Of a DNA stretch of 64,000 nt, positions 44,680 through 53,428 are shown piece by piece; the first letter of the stretch is position 1; each line of letters begins with the position of its first letter. A model generated the notes under the pieces. The model was given only the letters and a program-made list of their open reading frames with translations, made no database searches and had not been told where the DNA came from. A program made the position numbers and the translations under genes. Origin of the DNA: Microbacterium nymphoidis (GTDB lineage: Bacteria; Actinomycetota; Actinomycetes; Actinomycetales; Microbacteriaceae); the NCBI RefSeq assembly GCF_021044885.1, contig NZ_JAJNOD010000001.1, positions 1,550,001-1,614,000 of the forward strand, read 5' to 3'.

Positions 44680-47531
44680 GCACCGCCGAGCGGGGCGCGC
44701 GTCGCGTACACCGCGTCCTTCGCATCGAGCGAGATGAGGATCACCGGCGATGCGACGGTGCCGGTGAGGCTGTCCGCGGTGCCGGTGGCAGCCGTGCGCG
44801 CCTTGAACGAGAGCGTCGCCCGGCCGGCGGTCACATCGGTCTTCGCCTCGCCGACGGCCTGGGTTCCGTCCCAGAGGAACAGGCGTGCCGTGCCCGCCAC
44901 CGGAACGTCGACCTCGGCTGTGACGATGCCGAGCGCCACCGACGACGACACCACGCGCAGTGGGTCAGGGCCCGTGGGGAACCCGCCCAGGGGGACACCG
45001 TCGATCGCGGACTGCAGGATCGACTGCGGCGATTCCACCGAACGGGCAGCGGTGTCGGGCAGGGTCGGCTCCTTCGGCTGGGCCCCGGCATCCTCGATGC
45101 CGTCGAGGGTGATGATCCCCCACCGCCACGGGTCGGCACGCATGCCCGGGAACGTGGACCAGCCGACGCGGTTCTGGGCTGCCTTGTTCTGGGTATCCGA
45201 GTCATTGACGATGATGTTGAATCCCACGTGCTGCGGGTCGAGGTTGTCGGGCAGCACGGTGAACGGGATCTTCACCTCCATGTCGTAGCCGGTGTACGAG
45301 GCGGCGTCACTCGCCTCCACCACGGCGACCTCCATCCCCGGGGCGGTGACCTTCGCCTCCCCCTGCCAGTTGTCCCGGTCCCGGCCGACGCCCGGGGCGC
45401 CGGTGAAGGAGTCCATGGACGGCATGATGCCGCCGATGAACGTGTGAGCGGTGTTCGGCGCCGTGCCACGCGGATCGAAGTAGATCTCCACTGAGTCCGT
45501 GCGCCGCTGCCGCTTGTTGTCGGTCGCCGGGAGAATCGTGCCGCGCACGTCGTCCTTCACCGCGATGAAGAGGTAGAAGTTGGCGTCGTCGTGGGTGATC
45601 CAGGTCTGCGCGCTGATGGACGGCGTCGTGCCGCCCATCGGCTTGCCGTCCCAGATGGTGTCGATCGCGATGGGCTCACCGGGGTACTCGCCGTCACGCC
45701 GCACGCCATCGATGACGGGCGGACTGCTGGTCCGGGTGACCGCGTACGTGGGCACGAGGTTCATCGTGACCGCGCGTTCCGCCACTCCGGCACCGCTGGT
45801 CGCGGCCACCATGACCGGCCACTCACCCTTGTTCTCGGCACGGTTCGCCGTGGGGATCGAGGTGTCGTCGTTGCGGACCTCGAAGATGACCGACTCGGTC
45901 TTGCCTGCAGCCAGGTCGGCGAACTTCTGCTCAGCGGGCTGTGCGGAAAACCCGGCGGGAAGCGTGATGCTCACGGCACCGGATTGAGCGGTGCCGGAGA
46001 GGTTCTCCACCGTCACGGCGAGTTCGCGCGTCCGCCCCTGCCCCACCGCGAACAGCTCGGGAACCAGGACGTCGAGATGCTTCATGCCGAGTCCGGCCGT
46101 CCACTCACGGAAGCTCTGGATCTCCTCCAGCGGCTCGATCGTCGCCTCCACCGCGCCCGCCGCGCGAAGCTGCGCGAAGGACATCCCCGATGCGGACCCC
46201 GCGGTCAGTGTCGCCTCGACGCGCACCTGGGTGCCGGGCTCATCGTCACCGGCGGTGACGGTGAAGACGGCAGTGTGAGCCTCCCCCGGCTTCAACGCCG
46301 GCACCGAAGCCGGCTTCGACGTGCTCCACCCCGCGGGTGCGTCCAGGCTGAGTTCGCCCGCGTCCAGTCCCACCTGGGGCGAGGCGGTCACGATGACCTC
46401 GACTTCCAGCGGCTCACCCGCCACCGCTTCGAACCGCTTCGGGCGCACGTCGATCAGCGTGCCGAGCGGGAGCCCGCCTTCGATGGGCAGGGCGGCGCCC
46501 CGGAGAGCAGCATCGCCACCGGAGGTGGGGTCCACGATCGGCGATCGGGAGTGGATCACCGTGAACCAGGAGGTCGGGATCTCCGCCGGGTCGGTGGGGC
46601 TGGCGGACATCTCTGCCCATCCCTGCGTCACGTAGGCCCACTTGGCGTTGTCGAGCATCTCCGACCACGGGCGAGCATGACGCTCGCTGCGGGTGCCGTT
46701 CCAGCAGCCGAACACAACGTCCGATGCCACCTGGGGTTCGTACCCGCCGGCGACGCCGTCCGGTCCGTTCGCTCCCTTTCCACTGGCGCCGGCGCGAAGG
46801 ATGCGGCGCGGCTGCCACACTCCGAACCCCTCCTCGAGGTGCTCCGGGAAGCGCTTCTCGTCCCCGGCCGCGAGATAGGCCTCTACCGCGAACATCGCGG
46901 CCTGCTGGTGGTTGCCGTGGTTTCCTTCCACGGCGGACGGATTCATCGTGACGATGACATCCGGTCGCGTCGCCCGTACCACGCGGACGATGCGGGCGAG
47001 CACGGCGTCACCACCCCAGACGTCACGCGAGAGCGGTGCACTGGCGGTGTAGTAGAAGTCGAGTCCGTCGAGATTGAACACGCGCTCGACCCCGGCGAAG
47101 CCCACAGCCTTGCGCTCCTCGGCCTCGCGCATCAGGCCCAGCGGCGGACCTTCCTCCAGCCCGACGGCGTTTCCGCCGCCCTCGCCCCGGGTCACCGTGA
47201 TGACGCCGATCTGCATGCCGTGGAACTCGTTCCATTGCCCGAACACGCCGAGGTTGCCCGCCTCATCGTCGGGATGGGCACCGATGAACAGCACGTTGAG
47301 CTTGTGTGCACCGCCGGGAGCCGCCAGCGCGGCTTCCTCGGGGGTGAGCGTGCTTCCGGCGGACGCCGGGGATCGACCGGCGAATGCGCCCAGCCCGAAG
47401 GCGGCGCCGGCGATTCCGATCGCTCCGGCCGACATCAGCACCGTCCGCCGGGTGACTCCCCGTTTCTGCGGTGAGCCCGCGGGCGAGGTACCCGGGGAAT
47501 CCGTGGCTCCGGGGGAAGCAGTGACCTCCAT
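44670..47531 (-). CDS. Large secreted PIG-L deacetylase with NEW3 and CBM9-like domains
   Basis: A 953-residue exported protein. The N-terminus has a Tat-like signal (TRRTVLMSAGAIGIAGAAFGLG). The PIG-L/LmbE de-N-acetylase domain follows (AHPDDE at 85-90, EGNHGNHQQAAMF), then an NPCBM/NEW3-like beta domain (about 340-560) and a C-terminal CBM9-like sugar-binding module (PPVIDGVRRDGEYPGEPI...). It should remove N-acetyl groups from an extracellular glycan or glycoconjugate. The start 47531 is chosen over 47543 because GGAAGG abuts the latter. Monocistronic. Confidence 0.85.
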   Translation of the reverse strand: MEVTASPGATDSPGTSPAGSPQKRGVTRRTVLMSAGAIGIAGAAFGLGAFAGRSPASAGSTLTPEEAALAAPGGAHKLNVLFIGAHPDDEAGNLGVFGQWNEFHGMQIGVITVTRGEGGGNAVGLEEGPPLGLMREAEERKAVGFAGVERVFNLDGLDFYYTASAPLSRDVWGGDAVLARIVRVVRATRPDVIVTMNPSAVEGNHGNHQQAAMFAVEAYLAAGDEKRFPEHLEEGFGVWQPRRILRAGASGKGANGPDGVAGGYEPQVASDVVFGCWNGTRSERHARPWSEMLDNAKWAYVTQGWAEMSASPTDPAEIPTSWFTVIHSRSPIVDPTSGGDAALRGAALPIEGGLPLGTLIDVRPKRFEAVAGEPLEVEVIVTASPQVGLDAGELSLDAPAGWSTSKPASVPALKPGEAHTAVFTVTAGDDEPGTQVRVEATLTAGSASGMSFAQLRAAGAVEATIEPLEEIQSFREWTAGLGMKHLDVLVPELFAVGQGRTRELAVTVENLSGTAQSGAVSITLPAGFSAQPAEQKFADLAAGKTESVIFEVRNDDTSIPTANRAENKGEWPVMVAATSGAGVAERAVTMNLVPTYAVTRTSSPPVIDGVRRDGEYPGEPIAIDTIWDGKPMGGTTPSISAQTWITHDDANFYLFIAVKDDVRGTILPATDNKRQRRTDSVEIYFDPRGTAPNTAHTFIGGIMPSMDSFTGAPGVGRDRDNWQGEAKVTAPGMEVAVVEASDAASYTGYDMEVKIPFTVLPDNLDPQHVGFNIIVNDSDTQNKAAQNRVGWSTFPGMRADPWRWGIITLDGIEDAGAQPKEPTLPDTAARSVESPQSILQSAIDGVPLGGFPTGPDPLRVVSSSVALGIVTAEVDVPVAGTARLFLWDGTQAVGEAKTDVTAGRATLSFKARTAATGTADSLTGTVASPVILISLDAKDAVYATRAPLGGASV

Positions 47532-47641
47532 GGTCGTGACCATCCTTCCGTCTGGGCGCACGACAATGTGGCGCCCCACTAGTGGCTGCGAGAAAAGGCC
47601 CTCCGAGTTTCGTTCCTTCGGAAAATATCGGGGCCGTTTCC

Positions 47642-47670
47642 ATTCCATCGGCGGCGCCCACCTTCGTCAA
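47642..47670 (-). promoter_or_regulatory. Likely promoter of the deacetylase gene
   Basis: On the minus strand TTGACG (complement of 47665-47670) and TGGAAT (complement of 47642-47647) are 17 bp apart. They would give a leader of about 105 nt. Confidence 0.5.
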
Positions 47671-47734
47671 CGCCGGAAAATAAGTCCCACGGGTGGCGGC
47701 GGCCGGGCATCCCGGACCCGGCGACAATGGAGAC

Positions 47735-48178
47735 ATGGTCTCGGCGTTCACGCTTGTCACGGAGTGTCCGGTGCCCGCGCGCACGATGTTCGCGGCATCA
47801 CTCGACATCGATCTGCATGTCGAGTCGATGCGTGATTCCGGGGAGACCGCGATCGACGGCGTGTGCTCGGGCAGCATCGGGCTCGGCGAGAGCGTCACCT
47901 GGCGCGCCCGCCACTTCGGGATCTGGTTCCGGATGACCTCGCAGATCACCGCGCTGGACGAGCCGCGCCGCTTCGTGGATCAGCAGGTGGCGGGCCCGTT
48001 CCGCTCCTTCGTCCACGAGCACCTGTTCGAGGACACCGCAGACGGCTCCCGGATGACCGACACGATCACACTCGCATCTCCGGTCTTCGGGATCCTCGCC
48101 GAACGCCTCGTGCTGGTGCCGTACCTACGGCGCCTCATCCGTCAGCGCAACGCCACCCTGGTGCAGTCGGTCCACTGA
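47735..48178 (+). CDS. SRPBCC (START-like) family protein
   Basis: A 147-residue cytoplasmic protein with the helix-grip fold signature of polyketide-cyclase/ligand-binding proteins (ECPVPARTMFAASLDIDLHVESM...RFVDQQVAGPFRSFVHEHLFEDT). It binds a hydrophobic ligand or, in related proteins, has cyclase-type activity; its job is unknown. The box GACAAT (47723-47728) ends 6 nt before the ATG, so the mRNA is probably leaderless. A strong hairpin follows. Confidence 0.85.
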   Translation: MVSAFTLVTECPVPARTMFAASLDIDLHVESMRDSGETAIDGVCSGSIGLGESVTWRARHFGIWFRMTSQITALDEPRRFVDQQVAGPFRSFVHEHLFEDTADGSRMTDTITLASPVFGILAERLVLVPYLRRLIRQRNATLVQSVH

Positions 48179-48194
48179 CATCCCCGGCAGACGA

Positions 48195-48232
48195 CGACGG
48201 GCGTGGCCTCCGTCCGGAGGTCACGCCCGTCG
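48195..48232. terminator. Hairpin between convergent SRPBCC and surface-protein genes
   Basis: 18-bp arms with one mismatch (CGACGGGCGTGGCCTCCG at 48195-48212, CGGAGGTCACGCCCGTCG at 48215-48232) and a 2-nt loop region. Confidence 0.85.
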
Positions 48233-48246
48233 ATCATGTCAGCACA

Positions 48247-50352
48247 TCAGCGTCGGCTAGTCGCCCGGCGACGAGCGATCAGAATGAACGTTCCCAGGCC
48301 GAGCAGCGCCATCGCGCCGACGAACGGCGCCGGGCTGAGATCCATACCCGTCGTCGGCAGCCCCGTCGGACCGCTCTGCTTGCCCGGCTTGCCCGGGACG
48401 ACCGGAGAGCTCGCCGTCGACGTTGGGGACGGCGTGACACTCGGCGTCGTCGTCGGGGACGGCGTGGCGCTCGGCGTCGTCGTCGGGGATGGCGTGACAC
48501 TCGGCGTCGTCGTCGGCGTGGCACTCGGCGTGGCGCTCGGCGTCGTCGTCGGGGTCGGAGTGGGAGTCGGCGTCGTGGTCTGCTCCACGGTCACGGTCTG
48601 GGCCGCGTCGTTGATGTCCTGGTGGACCGCCACCGGAGTGGTGAGGTCCGTGGACTCGAACAGCTCCTCGTACGCCACCAGCGCCTCGCCGGCGAACCCG
48701 GCGGGAACCTCGAACGTCACCTCGACCGAACCGTCCGCGGCCACCGGAGTGAACGTCACCGTACCGGTGACCCCGGTGGCGGTGCCGTCGCCCTGAAGCA
48801 TCAGCTCACCCGTGATGGTGTATTCGGTACCCACCGTCAGGTTCTGGTACGCCACCGTGTCGATCAGCGTGCCGCCCTCAGCGGGAAGCACATGATCCGC
48901 GTCAGCCGAATCCACCAGCGACGTTCCGATGGCGGGCTCCTCCACCGTCGGCGGCGTCTGCACCGTCACGGTCTGAGCCGCGTCGTTGATGTCCTGGTGC
49001 ACCGCCATCGGCGTGGTCAGATCGGCGGACTCGAACAGCTCCTCATACGCCACCAGCACCTCACCACCGAAACCAGCCGGAACAGCGAACGTCACCGTCG
49101 TCGTCCCGTTCGCCTCGGCCGGCGTGAACGTCGTCGTACCCGTGATGCCGGTAGCCGAGCCATCCGACTTCAGCATCAGCTCACCCGTCACCGTGTACTC
49201 CACACCGGGCGTCAGATTCTCGTACGCGATGGTGTCCACGACGGTGCCACCATTCCACCCCAGCACCTTGTCACCGTCAGCCGAGTCGACCAGCGTCGTA
49301 CCGATCGTGGGCTGCGGCACCGCGACCCAGGTGGTGTCGGCGGAGGCGGTGGTGTTGGCCGTGGACTTGGCGGCGAGGATCATGGTCTGAGCGTGCGCGT
49401 CCGGCGTCATCGAACCGTTGTCCAACGGGACGTTGAGGACATAGCCGGTGGCGCTGGAGCCTTCCGCGGTCGCGGTGATCGTCGCAGAGCCGGCGTCGAC
49501 GACACCCGTGGCATCCAGGTACAGCTGCTGCCCGTCGACGACGGCCGACACGTCGATGGCGTTGCCCGCGGCGTCGACGATGGACAGACCGGACTCCGTC
49601 GTCACACTCACCGTCGCCTGGTTGGTGTGCACCGTGAACGGGCCCACCAGCGTGGCCGCTTCCTGACCCGCGGGAGGAGCGTCGACGGACACCGTGATCG
49701 GCGCCGGAACGACCGGGGCCGTCGCCGTGTCGGCGTTGGCGCCGTTGACGAGATACCAGTACGCGTCTCGCGCGTTGCCGTACGTGGCCGGGTCATCCAC
49801 CCAGGCACGCCACTCCGCGTCGAAACCGAGGTCGGTGTAGCGCCAGATGGCGTACTGCGTGGCCATCACCAGATCGTCGGTCGTGACGTTCGTGAGTCCG
49901 GATGCGGTGTGGAAGTCGTCCAGCGAGATCACCGGGAGCGAGTGGGTGAGCACCCACATGACCTTGGCCTGCACCAGTTGTGCATTGGGCCCGGTGAACA
50001 GGCTGTCGGCGAGAGCGCCGTCGAAGTCGTCGAGCACACCGGTGGCCCCCGGATTCGCCGAGATGTTGTGTTCGACGCAGTAGGCCCAGAAGTCCGCTGC
50101 CTCCCAGTACGACTGCGGGCCGCTCTCGGCGTCCGGCGCGTCGGCGGGCCGTTGCGGATACACCGCGTGCGCCACAGCGCCGTTATAGCCGATGCTCCCC
50201 CCGACCCAGACGCTGTCTCCCGCCTGGAGTGCGGGCGCTGCGCTGGCGATCTGCGGCGCGACGATGCCGAGTGCGACGAGCCCCGCAGCCGCGAGGGCGC
50301 CGCCGATCTTCGTCCGCAACCGTGGGTTTCGGTTCTTCACGGATGACCCCAT
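48247..50352 (-). CDS. Thioester-domain, VaFE-repeat, LPxTG-anchored surface protein
   Basis: A 701-residue cell-wall protein. The signal peptide (ending about IASA-AP) precedes a thioester domain with the Cys motif WAYCVEHN (C92) and the Gln motif MATQYAIW (Q166), the pair that forms an internal thioester in Gram-positive adhesins and can bind host or surface amines covalently. Two VaFE repeats follow, 125 residues apart (LVDSAD...TVAYxNLT...LVAYEELFE...AVHQDINDAAQTVTV), able to form intramolecular isopeptide bonds. A Thr/Pro/Ser wall spacer and LPTTG sorting signal with RRRATSRR tail end it. ATG 50352 follows AGGGAGAGA. Confidence 0.88.
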   Translation of the reverse strand: MGSSVKNRNPRLRTKIGGALAAAGLVALGIVAPQIASAAPALQAGDSVWVGGSIGYNGAVAHAVYPQRPADAPDAESGPQSYWEAADFWAYCVEHNISANPGATGVLDDFDGALADSLFTGPNAQLVQAKVMWVLTHSLPVISLDDFHTASGLTNVTTDDLVMATQYAIWRYTDLGFDAEWRAWVDDPATYGNARDAYWYLVNGANADTATAPVVPAPITVSVDAPPAGQEAATLVGPFTVHTNQATVSVTTESGLSIVDAAGNAIDVSAVVDGQQLYLDATGVVDAGSATITATAEGSSATGYVLNVPLDNGSMTPDAHAQTMILAAKSTANTTASADTTWVAVPQPTIGTTLVDSADGDKVLGWNGGTVVDTIAYENLTPGVEYTVTGELMLKSDGSATGITGTTTFTPAEANGTTTVTFAVPAGFGGEVLVAYEELFESADLTTPMAVHQDINDAAQTVTVQTPPTVEEPAIGTSLVDSADADHVLPAEGGTLIDTVAYQNLTVGTEYTITGELMLQGDGTATGVTGTVTFTPVAADGSVEVTFEVPAGFAGEALVAYEELFESTDLTTPVAVHQDINDAAQTVTVEQTTTPTPTPTPTTTPSATPSATPTTTPSVTPSPTTTPSATPSPTTTPSVTPSPTSTASSPVVPGKPGKQSGPTGLPTTGMDLSPAPFVGAMALLGLGTFILIARRRATSRR

Positions 50353-50453
50353 TCTTCTCTCCCTGAAAAGGTCGTGACTGCTTCGGGTGCAGCCACCATT
50401 CCCCCAATCAACTGACACTAGGTCGGCCGAAAATCCCGTCCGATCACCACTCC

Positions 50454-50481
50454 CAAAATGACCCCAATAGTGGGGTCATTT
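50454..50481. promoter_or_regulatory. Perfect palindrome between divergent genes
   Basis: AAAATGACCCC (50454-50464) and GGGGTCATTTT (50471-50481) are perfect 11-bp arms with a 6-nt loop. The genes on either side point away from it, so a terminator is unlikely. It is a candidate operator 102 bp upstream of the thioester surface protein. Confidence 0.7.
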
Positions 50482-50609
50482 TCTGTGGACAATCGCAGCC
50501 GGGGCGAGCCGCGTCTGGCACACAACACCATGCTTGCCATATAAAGGCGGCTTTGCCGTCCGTGGCGTCGCAGGAGTGACTGTCGCTCGCGGATACGATG
50601 GGCGGCGTC

Positions 50610-51479
50610 ATGGATGCGACCGCTGGCCACTCCGCGCGCGGCGTCGCGAGCTCCCTCGTCGCCAGCGCCATGTTCGGCGCGATGTTCCTGGTATCCGGGC
50701 TGCTCGACGTCTCCGCCGAGTCGATGTTCGGCTGGCGGATGCTGGTCACGGGGGCGTGCTTCCTCATCGCGCTGCTCTGGGCACCGGGGCGCGCGGCGCT
50801 CGCCGATCTGGTCGCCCTGCTTCGTCATCGCTGGTGGACGCCGCTCGTCCTGCTCTGCACGGCAGCGCTGGTCGGCGTGCAGATGTGGCTGTTCGCCTGG
50901 TCGCCGATGCACGGTCACGGGCTGGACGCGTCGCTCGGATACCTGCTGCTGCCGATCGTGCTCGTGCTGTCAGGGCGTTTCGTGTTCCACGAGCGCGTGA
51001 CGCGCATGCAGTGGTGGGCGGTGGCGGTCGCCGTGGTCGCGGTGGCGATCAAGATCGTCTTCTCCGCGACCTTCTCGTGGGTGACGGTCCTGGTCTGCCT
51101 CGGCTACGCCGCGTACTTCGCCCTGCGCAAGCGCTTCCGGCTCGACACCCAGGCCGCGTTCGGCGGTGAGGTGGCGATCCTGTGCCTTCCCGCCGTTGCG
51201 TTGATCGCGTGGAGCCGTGGCGCGGCGACGTTTGGGGAACAGGGCATCGTCATCGCTGTCGGCCTCGGCGGCGCGGTGGCGATGACGCTCTACCTGGCGG
51301 CATCGCGTCTGCTCACCCTCGCGGTCTTCGGGCTGCTCAGCTACGTGGAACCCGTCCTGATGTTCGTGGCGGCGCTCCTCCTGGGCGAGCGGATCGCGAC
51401 GTCGGACGTGGTCGCCTATGGGCTGCTCGCCGTGGCTCTCGCGATCCTCGCCGTGGGATCGATCAGCCCGCGCCGCTGA
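50610..51479 (+). CDS. EamA/RarD-family membrane transporter
   Basis: A 289-residue protein with about ten hydrophobic segments in two EamA repeats (MFGAMFLVSGLLDVSAESMFGWRML and a second half with FGLLSYVEPVLMFVAALLLGERI). RarD-type members export metabolites or drugs; substrate unknown. ATG 50610 fits with a TACGAT -10 box at 50594-50599 (10 nt before), giving a very short leader. Confidence 0.85.
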   Translation: MDATAGHSARGVASSLVASAMFGAMFLVSGLLDVSAESMFGWRMLVTGACFLIALLWAPGRAALADLVALLRHRWWTPLVLLCTAALVGVQMWLFAWSPMHGHGLDASLGYLLLPIVLVLSGRFVFHERVTRMQWWAVAVAVVAVAIKIVFSATFSWVTVLVCLGYAAYFALRKRFRLDTQAAFGGEVAILCLPAVALIAWSRGAATFGEQGIVIAVGLGGAVAMTLYLAASRLLTLAVFGLLSYVEPVLMFVAALLLGERIATSDVVAYGLLAVALAILAVGSISPRR

Positions 51480-51490
51480 GGCCTCGCGAC

Positions 51491-53395
51491 TCAGCTGCCG
51501 CCGAGTTCACGAAGCACGTCGTCGGCGTCGCCGTGGCGTCCGGCGCCACGAAGTGCTTCCACGAGCGCGGCGCCGAGCACCGAACGCTGGCTGCCCGATG
51601 AGGCGTCGAATGCGAGGCGCATCACATCGGGCGTATCTGCCGCGCCCACCGACTCCCGGATGCGCGCGGCCAGCCACAGCGCCTCAGCCGCGGCGTCCGC
51701 ACGGCCGGTGTCGCGGTGCAGCTCAGCCGCACGGGTGGCGAGATCGAAGGCCAGATCGGCGTCGTCGCCGGCCAGGAGGCGGGCGCGGGTCTCGGAGATC
51801 ACCGCGAGCGCGCTGGCACGGCGGTGGCCGCGACGGGCACGCAATCGCTCATCCCGCACGTCGTCGTCATTGGCAACGGCCAGCAGCTCGTGGACACGCG
51901 CTGCCGCCGCAATGACGTCACCGGTGTCGTCGCGATCGGCGGCGACCGGCGCCCACGCCTCGATCACCTGCACGATGAGCTCCGGCTCGACCCCCGCCGC
52001 GAGAAGGCGCGCGATGGACTCCCCATAGGCGTGATGCGAGGCGACGGGATCGCGGAGGAGGTCGGCGCTTCGCCCCAGCTCCGCGTAGGCGAAGCCGGCA
52101 TCCGCAAGCGCGCCGGCGGCGTCGGCGAGAACAGCTGCACGGCCGTAGGCCTCCGCCGCGGTCGCGAGATCGGTCGATACGGCGGCTTCCGCGGCCGCAA
52201 GCGCCTGCTGCCAGGTCTCGGCACCGGATTCGCCGGTCGCCGTGCCGACGGCATCCGCCGGCGCGGCGACAGAAGCTTCCGGTGCGACAGCGGAAGGAAC
52301 GGCGACGCGGAACTCCAGCCGGTGCGGGGGCAGCGGACGCTCGATGTCCGCGATCGTCCGGGCCCGCAGACGATCTCCGCCGGCACGCGCGCCGAATGCG
52401 TCGGCGAGTTCGAGAGCGCGCTCACGCGTCCACGCGGCGAGCTCGGCGACGGTGTCCGCCGGAACGGTCCGCAGCCGCAGCGGCGCGTCCAGTCCGGCGC
52501 GCACCAGTGCGCTGGTGCCTGCGGCGACCGACGTGAGGAAGGAGAGGTGCAGCCATCCCGTGATACCGGAGGTCAGGTAGTCCTGATCCTCTTCGATGGC
52601 AGCCACGGCCAGATCGAGCGCGCCACCGCGACCGAGGGTCCAGATCCGCCGGCCGCGCGCCATGGTGAGATGTGCCGACTGCCGGGGCAGTGCCGCTTCG
52701 AAGTCACGGTGCAGACGTGCCGCGCCCGCGGCGTCGCCCACTTCCAGAAGTGCCTGCGCATGCAGGGAATAGAGATCGGCGGGGTCGGTGGTGCAGCGCC
52801 GATCCGGTGCACCCGGTGCGCTCGCCAGCGTCACCGTCTCCGCGAACCGGCCGTCGCGGGCGAACACCATGGCCACGCGAGTGCGCTCGCAGAACTCGCA
52901 CTCCGCCGTGGTGCGCGGCGTATGCCGCCACTCCTCGAACCGTGCCTCCACGTCGTCGGACTCGGAGCGGATCGCCCATCGCAACCGCTCGTACGCCGCG
53001 GCGTCGGCGGCGAGGCCCGCAACGGCGGCGAGCTGTGTCATGTCATCCAGCAGCGGCAGGATCTGTGCGGCCGAGACCGAGGGGTCATCCTGCACACCGC
53101 CGACCACCCAGTTCATGGCGGCGAAGAACGCCTCGCGGTCCCACTTGTCGAATCGTTCGGGATGCTCGGCCCACAGGCGACGCAGTCGCGAGAAGACGAC
53201 GAGCGCGCGCGGGGTGTCCCCCGCGAAGAAGTGCGCCTCCACGAGACAGATCAGAACGTACGCCTCCGCGTCATGCTGGCCGTCCCGGTCCACCTCGTCC
53301 AGGAGCCGGACCATGGTCTCGGTTCGGGCGGGGCCGTACGGCATGCTGTCGGCGTTCTGCGCCGCAGCAAGGATGTCATCGATATCGCGGGTCAC
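51491..53395 (-). CDS. Helical-repeat protein next to an HSP90-like gene
   Basis: A 634-residue soluble protein made of alpha-helical, TPR-like repeats (Ala/Arg/Asp-rich), with no known catalytic motif. A single CEFCERTR is the only notable Cys pair. It lies 33 nt after the HSP90-like gene on the same strand, so it likely forms a complex or pathway with it. TPR proteins are typical HSP90 partners, so a cochaperone role is plausible but unproven. Confidence 0.75.
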   Translation of the reverse strand: MTRDIDDILAAAQNADSMPYGPARTETMVRLLDEVDRDGQHDAEAYVLICLVEAHFFAGDTPRALVVFSRLRRLWAEHPERFDKWDREAFFAAMNWVVGGVQDDPSVSAAQILPLLDDMTQLAAVAGLAADAAAYERLRWAIRSESDDVEARFEEWRHTPRTTAECEFCERTRVAMVFARDGRFAETVTLASAPGAPDRRCTTDPADLYSLHAQALLEVGDAAGAARLHRDFEAALPRQSAHLTMARGRRIWTLGRGGALDLAVAAIEEDQDYLTSGITGWLHLSFLTSVAAGTSALVRAGLDAPLRLRTVPADTVAELAAWTRERALELADAFGARAGGDRLRARTIADIERPLPPHRLEFRVAVPSAVAPEASVAAPADAVGTATGESGAETWQQALAAAEAAVSTDLATAAEAYGRAAVLADAAGALADAGFAYAELGRSADLLRDPVASHHAYGESIARLLAAGVEPELIVQVIEAWAPVAADRDDTGDVIAAAARVHELLAVANDDDVRDERLRARRGHRRASALAVISETRARLLAGDDADLAFDLATRAAELHRDTGRADAAAEALWLAARIRESVGAADTPDVMRLAFDASSGSQRSVLGAALVEALRGAGRHGDADDVLRELGGS

Positions 53396-53428
53396 GGGTG
53401 ATCTCCGATTCGGGTTCGGGAGCGGTGC

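Noticed and set aside
48418..48590. Tandem DNA repeats taken at first for an intergenic minisatellite
   Set aside because: They encode the Thr/Pro/Ser wall spacer of the thioester surface protein.
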